Assembly: GCF_007431345.1 (NCBI RefSeq)
Contig: NZ_CP041730.1
Location: 3,658,001 to 3,722,000, forward strand
DNA length: 64,000 nucleotides
Reading direction: 5' to 3'
DNA from: Chitinimonas arctica
GTDB lineage: Bacteria; Pseudomonadota; Gammaproteobacteria; Burkholderiales; Chitinimonadaceae
A program made the position numbers and the translations under genes. Shown here in pieces: positions 25,472 through 32,665 of this stretch. The first letter of the stretch is position 1. The number at the start of each line of letters is the position of its first letter. The notes under the pieces are model-generated. The model was given only the letters and a program-made list of their open reading frames with translations, was not told where the DNA came from and did no database searches.

Positions 25472-25510
25472 AATGCCGTCCACCTTCGGGAGGGCGGCAT
25501 TTTTGTTTTT
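25472..25510 (+). terminator. Terminator after TonB receptor 1
   Basis: AATGCCGTCC (25472-25481) pairs with GGGCGGCATT (25492-25501), with one G-U pair, followed by TTTGTTTTTT. The two receptor genes are therefore probably separate transcripts. Confidence 0.85.
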
Positions 25511-25630
25511 TGCCACTAGCAGTTATGCCAGGGCGCGCGGATCGTTACGACAGCGACATGTGGCGTCAACCACACAGAGTTGTGCTCCATGTTGCATATT
25601 TAAGTCGCAAGATTGCATGCATCGCAGCGA

Positions 25631-25795
25631 TGTAAGAGCATCGACGCACCTTCTGGTCAGAGAATCGCTGCCATGTCTAGTTGGCGATATCGCTGAATCG
25701 GAGTTTCGCCTAACCGGCGCTGCCAGGGTGGGATGAGCACGCAACCGCGCGCCTGTCTACATCTGCCATTGACGTACTAACGGGGAGTTTCTCTG
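25631..25795 (+). promoter_or_regulatory. Leader region of TonB receptor 2
   Basis: It repeats the blocks seen before receptor 1: TGTAAGAGCATC (25631-25642), a GGCGA...TCGCC stem (25683-25710) with TCGGA in the loop, ACCGGCG, ACATCTGCCA (25759-25768) and GGGGAG. The stem sequence differs from the first copy but pairing is kept. The rest of the 377-bp gap holds the upstream terminator and an AT-richer stretch with no gene. Confidence 0.55.
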
Positions 25796-28474
25796 ATGAG
25801 AATGAAGCAACTGGCCTACGCAATCAGCCTGATGGGTATTGCAGGCATGACGCATGTTTATGCCGATGATCAGCCACAAAAAGCAGAAAAGATCGAGATC
25901 ACCGGTTCAAGCATCAAGCGTATCGCCAAGGAAGGCGCCTTGCCGGTCACCACGGTCACCAAGGAAGAGATCGCCCGTAGCGGTGCGACCACCGCGGCTG
26001 AAGTGATCTCGAACATCTCGGCCAACGGTATCGGTGGCCTGAGCGATGCGCAAGCGGTCGGTACCGGCGCCAGCTATGCTTCCGCCTCCCTGCGCGGCCT
26101 GGGCGAGAACAGCACCCTGGTGCTGGTCAATGGTCGCCGGATGACCAGCTACGCCATCCGTGGCGGCGGCGTCGACCTCAACTCCATTCCCCTGGCAGCC
26201 ATCGAACGAATCGAAGTGCTGAAGGACGGCGCCTCCGCCATTTACGGTAGCGATGCCGTGGCAGGCGTGATCAACTTCGTGCTGAAGAAGAATTTCCAGG
26301 GCGGAGAAGCCACCGCGACCTACGGCAAGGCCACCCAGGGCGGTGGCGGTCTGGGCCGCTTCAATGCGGTTGCCGGTTTCGGCGAACCCAGCCGCGATGG
26401 CTACAACGTCTTCGTCACCTATGACTACGCCAAGATCGACCGCATGAAGGCGACCGATCGCGACTTCTCCAAGACGGCCGACCTGCGCCACATCGGCTTT
26501 ATCGACAAGCGTTCCTTCGCTTCCTTCCCGGGTAACTATTCCTCGGATGAAGACGGCAACTTCGCCACCGACCGCAGCAACGGCGGCGCGGCCAACTATG
26601 CCCCATCGCCCAACTGCCCGGAAGGCCAGCTGCGCGGCGGCCTGTGCCGTTACGATTACGTGCAGGACATCGATACCATTCCGAAGAGCGAGAAGCACAA
26701 TCTGTTTGCGCGCTTCACCATGAATCTGAACGAGCAGACCCAGTTGTTTGCCGAAGCGATGTACTCGCAGGACGAGTCCGACAACTTCACGGCCGCTACG
26801 CCGGTCCGTACCGACCAGATTCCGCGCCCGTTCGCCGAACAGACCGCCTACATGGTGCCGGCGACGAATCCTTACAACCCGACCTTCGGCACCGCCAACC
26901 CGATCGACCTGATGATCGCCGGCCGTACCGTCGAGCTGGGCGGCCGCCACAACGGCTACAAGAACACCGCCAACCGCTTCCTGGTGGGCGTGAAGGGCAA
27001 TCTGGGCCAGTGGGATTACGATACCTCCATCGGCCGGTCCGAAGGCAAGGGCATCGAAAAGCTGATCAGCGGCTGGGTGTCCGAACCCAAGATTCGCGAA
27101 GGCATGGCCAATGGCTGGTTCAGCCCGGCCGAGCGTACCCGCAACGCCGCCGATCACGACCGCCTGGTCGCCGCGCAGCTGGTCGGCGATTCCCGCGTGT
27201 CCAAGCGTTCGGTTACCTGGGCCGACTTCAAGGTCTCCACGGCCTTCGAAGGCCTCCTGGCCGAGCCGATCGGCTTTGCCATCGGCGGCGAGTTCCGTAA
27301 GGAAAAAATGGATGACGTGCCGAACGACTGGTACCAGACCGGCATCATCATCGGCGGTTCCGGCACCATCCTGCCGGTCCACGCAAGCCGTGACGTGAAG
27401 TCGCTGTTCACCGAGTTGAACGTGCCTTTCACCAAGACCATCGAAATGCAGTTGGCCGCCCGTTACGACAACTACGGCGACTTCAACAACACAGCGCCGA
27501 AGATCGGCCTGCGTTGGCAGCCGGTGAACAGCCTGTTGCTGCGTGGTTCCTATGGCAAGGGCTTCCGCGCCCCCAACCTGGATGACCTGAACCAGCAACG
27601 TGAAATCGGCACCCAAGGCAATTTCGACGATCCGCTGCGTTGTATCGTCACACCGACCGGCTACGACAATACCGCCAACGGCTTCGATTGCGCCAATCAG
27701 TTCTCGGCTTGGGCGACGGGCAACAAGAACCTGAAGCCGGAAGAGTCGACCCAGTCCTCGCTGGGCTTCGTGTTCGAGCCAAGCCGCAACCTGTCCATCG
27801 GTGCGACCTGGTGGCAAGTCGAAGTCAAGCACGCCATCAACCAGTACGGTTTTGACGCGCTGATCGCCGATCCGGATCTGACCGCCAAGTACATCGTCCG
27901 CAACCCGCTGTCCGCCGCCGATGCAGCCAACGGCTTGACCGTGGGCGCCATCGACCACTACGACTTCTCGTCGCAGAACCTGGGCGGCACCAAGACGGCC
28001 GGCGTGGATCTGGATCTGGCCTACCGCTTCCGCATGGCCGCTGTCGGTAACGTCAAGCTGGGCTTCAACGGTACCTACTACACCAAGCAGGACGTCAAGC
28101 TGAACCCGGCCGGCAAGTACGAAGATGCCAACGGCAGCTACTTCAACACCCTGCCGTATGGCCGTTGGAAGGCATCCACTTCCGCGTCGTTCGACCACGG
28201 CGCCTGGAGCGAAACCTTTATCGTCAACTCCGCCGCCGGCTACACCGATGCCGATCCGGCGCACACGGTGTCCAGCTACACCACGCTGGATATGCAGCTG
28301 ACCTACGCCGGCCTGAAAAATGCCAAGTTCACCTTCGGCCTGAAGAACGCGTTCAACCGCAAGCCGCCTCTGACCAACCAGGGCGACCTGTTCGCGGTGG
28401 GCTGGGATACCCGTACCGTCGGCGATGCACGTGGCCGCTTTGCCTACGGTTCGCTGAACTACAAGTTCTGGTAA
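25796..28474 (+). CDS. TonB-dependent outer-membrane receptor 2
   Basis: The 892-residue paralogue of the preceding receptor has an almost identical signal peptide (MRMKQLAYAISLMGIAGMTHVYA). The TonB box (EKIEITGSSIKR), the plug (LRGLGENSTLVLVNGRR) and IERIEVLKDGASAIYGSDAV are present, and the barrel ends YGSLNYKFW with a terminal aromatic residue. The barrels differ enough from each other to suggest different ligands or different parts of one nutrient. The transcript ends at a strong terminator. Confidence 0.93.
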   Translation: MRMKQLAYAISLMGIAGMTHVYADDQPQKAEKIEITGSSIKRIAKEGALPVTTVTKEEIARSGATTAAEVISNISANGIGGLSDAQAVGTGASYASASLRGLGENSTLVLVNGRRMTSYAIRGGGVDLNSIPLAAIERIEVLKDGASAIYGSDAVAGVINFVLKKNFQGGEATATYGKATQGGGGLGRFNAVAGFGEPSRDGYNVFVTYDYAKIDRMKATDRDFSKTADLRHIGFIDKRSFASFPGNYSSDEDGNFATDRSNGGAANYAPSPNCPEGQLRGGLCRYDYVQDIDTIPKSEKHNLFARFTMNLNEQTQLFAEAMYSQDESDNFTAATPVRTDQIPRPFAEQTAYMVPATNPYNPTFGTANPIDLMIAGRTVELGGRHNGYKNTANRFLVGVKGNLGQWDYDTSIGRSEGKGIEKLISGWVSEPKIREGMANGWFSPAERTRNAADHDRLVAAQLVGDSRVSKRSVTWADFKVSTAFEGLLAEPIGFAIGGEFRKEKMDDVPNDWYQTGIIIGGSGTILPVHASRDVKSLFTELNVPFTKTIEMQLAARYDNYGDFNNTAPKIGLRWQPVNSLLLRGSYGKGFRAPNLDDLNQQREIGTQGNFDDPLRCIVTPTGYDNTANGFDCANQFSAWATGNKNLKPEESTQSSLGFVFEPSRNLSIGATWWQVEVKHAINQYGFDALIADPDLTAKYIVRNPLSAADAANGLTVGAIDHYDFSSQNLGGTKTAGVDLDLAYRFRMAAVGNVKLGFNGTYYTKQDVKLNPAGKYEDANGSYFNTLPYGRWKASTSASFDHGAWSETFIVNSAAGYTDADPAHTVSSYTTLDMQLTYAGLKNAKFTFGLKNAFNRKPPLTNQGDLFAVGWDTRTVGDARGRFAYGSLNYKFW

Positions 28475-28522
28475 ACCGGCAAGGACAGGATCGGCCCGAT
28501 TGCCGGGTCGATCCGCTTGTTC

Positions 28523-28556
28523 AAAACCGCTTCACTTCGTGTGGAGCGGTTTTTTT
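28523..28556 (+). terminator. Terminator after TonB receptor 2
   Basis: AAAACCGCTTCAC (28523-28535) pairs with GTGGAGCGGTTTT, with one G-U pair, and runs into T residues. The remaining bases to 28703 hold nothing I can identify. Confidence 0.9.
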
Positions 28557-28703
28557 ATTGGGCCGGTATCTGCTTCACGTAGGGCGGCTGTCGTGCTGTC
28601 GTGCGAGCTGCGCAAGCCGCGTGGCATGACCCGCGACCGCGTTGTTATGGCCAAGAGGGCCGAATCAACATTGGTCGTTGACCTGCGGCACCCAGATGGT
28701 TGG

Positions 28704-29189
28704 TTAGTGACCACCTGAGTTTCCGCAAGCAATTACAGCTTTTTTTATTAAGTTACTTGCATCTTCAAAATCACCATAAATTTCTATATCAGCTCCAAAT
28801 TCTTCTTGATGAGCTACTAAAAAATTCAGTGCCGTTTCGATATACTCAAAAATAGGAAGCAACACAGAAGGATTTTTTTCCGCCCTCTCCTTTATTACAC
28901 TGATAAAACAATCCGCAACATCCCACGTATTTTCACCCTCGTAGTTTTTGGATAGTACAAAATCACAAAATCCAAAAATATAGTATGAAAACGGTATTCC
29001 AGGCATAAATCTTATGTCTTGTGCGCGCGACATTACGTTTTGCGAGAAGCATTTGCGCATTTCTTGATTGGATTTACCAAAGAAATTTTCGTATGCATCG
29101 GAAACATCAAAATCCCCAGAGAAATCACCCCAATCTTCGCGGGTCGGGATGTTTTTTACATTTGAAATTATTTGCACTCTCTTTTGCAT
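28704..29189 (-). CDS. Probable immunity protein in the Rhs toxin island
   Basis: The 161-residue acidic, cytoplasmic-looking protein is AT-rich compared with the chromosome. It has no signal peptide. FMPGIPFSYYIFGFCDFVLS and WDVADCFISVIKERAEKNPS are its most ordered parts. It is last in a string of minus-strand genes that follow displaced Rhs tips, the usual place for immunity genes. I do not recognise the family. The role is inferred from size, acidity and position. Confidence 0.55.
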   Translation of the reverse strand: MQKRVQIISNVKNIPTREDWGDFSGDFDVSDAYENFFGKSNQEMRKCFSQNVMSRAQDIRFMPGIPFSYYIFGFCDFVLSKNYEGENTWDVADCFISVIKERAEKNPSVLLPIFEYIETALNFLVAHQEEFGADIEIYGDFEDASNLIKKAVIACGNSGGH

Positions 29190-29251
29190 TTTGCGTACTC
29201 GTTCATTAATTTTACAGGCGCCTGGGCACGCACAACACGCGTTGACTTCCC

Positions 29252-29908
29252 TTATTTTATGTCGCCGTGGGCCGCACTATGCGCATACTCTTGAAGGCAA
29301 TTAGGAATATTTAAAGAATTCCCCGCAATTGAGAGTGCCACCTCTTCCGAATACTCCGAATGCCAAAGCCCCAACCCACGCAAGGCTGATTTTTTACACA
29401 TTATATTATCAAGAGATAATATCCTGCTTATTGTTTCCAGAATTATCCTGTCAATCGGCTCAGATTGCGCACTGCGGGGTATGCCATGCCTGGGAAATAC
29501 ATCCCACCAAACAAGGCATAAATAATTAAACGATGAGGTATTCAAATCAGAAGGGTCCACAACATTCGCGCATCTTTTATCAAAAAGCCCTTTAAAGACC
29601 TCATTCATAAGCGAGATTGCGGTCACTCTATTTTCAATAGGCACATCATCAGAAACAAAAGCGTAGCACAGCCCGCCACATCCCCCGTCCATCAAATATT
29701 GTAGCCCAACAACTATCTCCCACTCCGAAAAGCGCTGCGCAAGCTCGGTAATGTCATTGAAGATATTGCAAATATATTCTATCGCCAGGGTGTTGCTCAA
29801 GTCAGGCTCACTGAAGTCCTCTCGGAAAAAGAATTTTTTCCCATTTTCGTTTTTCGGCCTGTCAAAGACAAAAGCTACAAAGTCGTCATAGGACAATGTG
29901 GAATTCAT
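29252..29908 (-). CDS. Probable immunity protein for the adjacent Rhs tip
   Basis: The 218-residue acidic, helical protein without a signal peptide starts 22 nt after the stop of an Rhs C-terminal tip. Features include EYICNIFNDITELAQRFSEW, a Gly/Cys-rich turn (DGGCGGLCYAF) and ALRGLGLWHSEYSEEV. The low GC and position fit an immunity gene. No family is recognised. Confidence 0.6.
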   Translation of the reverse strand: MNSTLSYDDFVAFVFDRPKNENGKKFFFREDFSEPDLSNTLAIEYICNIFNDITELAQRFSEWEIVVGLQYLMDGGCGGLCYAFVSDDVPIENRVTAISLMNEVFKGLFDKRCANVVDPSDLNTSSFNYLCLVWWDVFPRHGIPRSAQSEPIDRIILETISRILSLDNIMCKKSALRGLGLWHSEYSEEVALSIAGNSLNIPNCLQEYAHSAAHGDIK

Positions 29909-29930
29909 TGGTCACACCCTTGATTGGATA

Positions 29931-30362
29931 TTATTTTTGACACTTGCACATTCTTTCGACTGCTCGCGCCGCCGCCTGAATAACGTTGTCTAGGTCTTGC
30001 ATCAACTGTGCGCTGTGAACGTCATCCGCACCACCCCACCATTTGTTGGTGTTCTCTTGCCTGGCAGCTTTACAAGCTTGTCCTTTGCGCAACTTCCACT
30101 TTGCGAGCTCGCATGGATCTGAGCCAGAAGGAGGAGGTTCGTCACAAATTCGCTTGTATTCGCGCCTATTTGACTCCTTCTCTATTGCTTGCTGTAAGTC
30201 TCGGTCGGAAGCGTGATTTTGATTTGCCATCCACAGCGCACTTCCGAAAAGCCCCCCCCCTCCCAACACTGCTTCACACCCACCACCAGCACATACCCCA
30301 GCGATTATGAGTGGGACAAATTGACCGGTTGGATCGGCATAGTTAAGGGGATTGCCATGCAC
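29931..30362 (-). pseudogene. Orphan Rhs C-terminal toxin tip 2
   Basis: The frame begins with the end of the Rhs core (YVHGNPLNYADPTG) and continues into a unique tip of about 125 residues. The tip has a glycine-rich hydrophobic stretch (FVPLIIAGVCAGGGCEAVLG). The end is Cys/Lys-rich (AKWKLRKGQACKAARQ, then NKWWGGADDVHSAQL, ending CKCQK). No Rhs sequence lies upstream, so it cannot be made as part of an Rhs shell where it is. It looks like a silent cassette that could recombine into the full rhs gene. The tip family is not recognised. Confidence 0.7.
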
Positions 30363-30755
30363 GTAGGCGTATATAGTTGGCCCTGACGCAAACCGTCGTA
30401 CACGCTGCCCGCAAACCTAGGCCCCATGCGGCTTTACGCCATTTTTTCCTGCCGCAGATGTTCTAAAGAGCTAAATTTTTCCCAGGGGTGCATTTTTGCC
30501 CGCCTGCGCGCAATTCGCAAGGTATTAGAAACGAGCGGCTAAGGCGAAGATCGAGCCGCCGGCGTCGCAACGCCCGCACGTTGCAGTCAGCTTGCGTGGC
30601 GTCATTCGTGGGGATGAAGCGGAAGCGGCCCGCTTAGCGCAGCGCGGGGCCAGGCAGAGCGAGCCGCAAGGCGGCGTGCTTGAATCAGCACGGCGGGGGA
30701 TTGGGGTCGGGCTTAGCCCTTCCAGTACGGATGCGGGAAATGCAGCCTATCCCGC
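30363..30755. other. Spacer between displaced Rhs cassettes
   Basis: The 393 bp hold no convincing gene. They include AACGAGCGGCTAA at 30530-30542, which also occurs in the spacer at 31921. The nearby TGCATTTTTGCCC is similar to TGCACTTTTACCC near 31868. This looks like debris of repeated insertion and deletion. Confidence 0.5.
30530..30542 (+). repeat. Spacer repeat AACGAGCGGCTAA, copy 1
   Basis: It is an exact 13-nt match to 31921-31933. Both copies lie in spacers between Rhs-associated fragments. Confidence 0.45.
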
Positions 30756-31124
30756 TTATACTTTAGTCTTTAAATAAAAAGCACTCAGCACAGCTCCCTC
30801 AAAAGCCAGCTCGGCAACCCATTTCGTCTTATCCACACACGGCACACTAGAGATAAGCGAGAAGTGCAAAATATCAACCTCCTCATCATATCGAAACGAT
30901 ATGCCACCCGCTTCAAGTCTCCGCATTAACCCATCAACATCAAGTTCGCCAAGCTGATCTTTTAGCCAGAGTATTTCAATACCAAACAATTGCCCATGCT
31001 GATCAATATCAGCAATTGCGTCAACGACCTTTATCGCCGTTACATTCACTCCTGGTGCGCCAAATATGCTAATCATATTAGCAGGGGAGACGCCGTCGCA
31101 TGTGGGTTCTATGTCCATGATCAT
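30756..31124 (-). CDS. Probable immunity protein with DUF2283-like segment
   Basis: The 122-residue acidic protein has FRYDEEVDILHFSL, which resembles the Y-D-x-x-x-D-x-L-x-F pattern of DUF2283-type proteins. Its ATG overlaps the stop of the preceding Rhs tip by 4 nt (ATGA). Such coupling is typical of toxin and immunity pairs. The function is inferred from this arrangement. Confidence 0.65.
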   Translation of the reverse strand: MIMDIEPTCDGVSPANMISIFGAPGVNVTAIKVVDAIADIDQHGQLFGIEILWLKDQLGELDVDGLMRRLEAGGISFRYDEEVDILHFSLISSVPCVDKTKWVAELAFEGAVLSAFYLKTKV

Positions 31125-31728
31125 TCCTTATGAGCGCTCATAATTCCGCCCCTGCCGACAACGACGGTAACGTTGTTAACTGGATCAAAATGTACGGTAG
31201 AGTTGTTTCTGCCTGGCGTCGAGGTACCATTCGAGATTGCCTGATCAAGCACGCTTACAGGCAAATTGCGGACCGGACCTGTTTCCGTCCCGTAATGGCG
31301 AGTAAATGGAACCCCGTTGGGCGTAGAGCCGTAGTTGATTGGTGGTCGCGGTTGCCCGTTAGCAGTGCATACCTGAGATGCCTGATACTGCTTTAACAGA
31401 TCGGCGACATACTCTGCATCCTGGCGATTATACCGATAGCCTTGCGGCGCTACTATCGCGTACCGGAAATTGGGATCATAGGTACGGATTTGCTCGATCG
31501 TTCTATTAACCGTCGCATTGTAAATAATGTCCCGTACTGGATTTGTACCAGCTCTTACTCTGATAGGCCCATTGCGGACACCAGCCAAGCCTTGCGGATC
31601 AATATCCCAAAGCGGGTTGTTCTCAACATAGGCATAGGTATTGATCCCGCCTGCCAACCCAATCGGATCAGACTGAATGTACCGTCCAATCGCAGCATCA
31701 TAATCACGGTGCCCGTTGTAAACCTCCT
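31121..31728 (-). pseudogene. Orphan Rhs C-terminal toxin tip 1
   Basis: The open frame begins near 31728 with Rhs core sequence (HRDYDAAIGRYIQSDPIGLA, then GINTYAYVENNPLWDIDPQG). It continues with a tip of about 150 residues. The tip ends STVHFDPVNNVTVVVGRGGI, which resembles the last strands of small RNase-type tips such as DUF4258/BECR-fold toxins. That assignment is only a pattern impression. There is no start codon or Rhs shell upstream. The stop overlaps the immunity ATG. Confidence 0.7.
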
Positions 31729-31844
31729 GTTCCGACGCAAGGTCGCAGCTAAAAGCGCGTTTTCCCTAGAGCCAGCACGGTTTACAACCCAACAAACCCC
31801 GACGCCTGCCCCTACGACACGCATTTTCCCCTAGATGCGTGTTT

Positions 31845-32168
31845 TCAGCAAACAGGACGGCGGCCTAGATGCACTTTTACCCATCGCGACGCACCCAGGC
31901 GCAGAGGCCCAGGTACGCGCAACGAGCGGCTAAAGAAGCAGGGAGATAAAGCAGCGGCGGGGCTTGGCGCCGGCCAGTGGGCGGCGGGATGGGTGGCGGC
32001 GTGAGCGGCTTTCAGCTGGCCGATACTGACGTGCGTGTAGATTTCGGTGGTGGTGATTTGGGCGTGTCCCAGGATCACCTGCAAGGCCCGCAGGTCGGCC
32101 CCGTTGTCGAGCATGATGTGCGTGGCGCAGGCATGCCGGAACTTCGATGAGGAATTATGGAGAATCAA
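31845..32168 (-). pseudogene. Tyrosine recombinase C-terminal fragment
   Basis: About 55 residues match the end of a phage-type/Xer-like integrase: KFRHACATHIMLDNGADLRA followed by LQVILGHAQITTTEIYTHVS. These contain the conserved Arg, His and the catalytic Tyr. Everything N-terminal of this is absent, and the frame runs on into unrelated sequence at both ends. It is a remnant of an integrase gene within the Rhs island. Confidence 0.8.
31921..31933 (+). repeat. Spacer repeat AACGAGCGGCTAA, copy 2
   Basis: It is an exact match to 30530-30542 and lies just past (3' of) the conserved end of the integrase fragment, within the reading frame's unrelated tail. Confidence 0.45.
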
Positions 32169-32195
32169 CTGTTTCTGCTACGCAGGGCTATTCAC

Positions 32196-32660
32196 TCAGT
32201 ACATGTTCTGCGGATGAAGCCACAGTTTAGTTATTTGCTGATCCTTCCCAATCCCTACAATTACGCCGCCAATCACTTCTACGGAAGTTATTTCATCAAG
32301 TCCGCTATCAAGGCAGATCCATCCAGAGTTTGAATTCACAAATACAGGCCAGCGATTATTTTCGTTCAAACGAAAAGATTTACCAGAAAGCTCCTCGTGG
32401 AGATTTTTGAGAATCAATTTTCCTGTTGGAGCTGGTTGACGCAACATGCTTGATTCCCGCCATTGATTCCTTGGGCACAGCCCCCAAATTGCCACAAGCC
32501 CATTTTCGTCGAAATCGATACTCAAATCATTGATCAGCAACGAAATGTCAACTTGGTTGCTTTCGGCATCGATCGTGTCAAACGCAAAATCCTCCGGCTT
32601 ATAAACAGGCTGTCCAGGTTTAAGTGCGCCAGAGACTATTTCAAATTGGAATCGCATCAT
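32196..32660 (-). CDS. Presumed immunity protein of the intact Rhs
   Basis: The 154-residue acidic, signal-less protein starts 5 nt after the stop of the full rhs gene. Segments such as SNQVDISLLINDLSIDFDEN and EVIGGVIVGIGKDQQITKLW suggest a beta-rich fold. I recognise no family. Immunity to the adjacent toxin tip is inferred from position, spacing and composition. Confidence 0.7.
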   Translation of the reverse strand: MMRFQFEIVSGALKPGQPVYKPEDFAFDTIDAESNQVDISLLINDLSIDFDENGLVAIWGLCPRNQWRESSMLRQPAPTGKLILKNLHEELSGKSFRLNENNRWPVFVNSNSGWICLDSGLDEITSVEVIGGVIVGIGKDQQITKLWLHPQNMY

Positions 32661-32665
32661 TCTGC

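Noticed and set aside
25907..28264. 785-residue open frame antisense to TonB receptor 2
   Set aside because: Same reason: the plus-strand receptor is certain and the antisense frame has no motif.
30592..30777. 61-residue plus-strand frame in the toxin-array spacer
   Set aside because: It has no ribosome binding site and low-complexity Ala/Arg/Gly content, and it lies in spacer debris.
30530..31933. Repeated spacer elements as integron attC sites
   Set aside because: The shared 13-mer lacks the paired core sites and the long imperfect hairpin of attC, and no integron integrase signature is present; the recombinase stub is of a different type.
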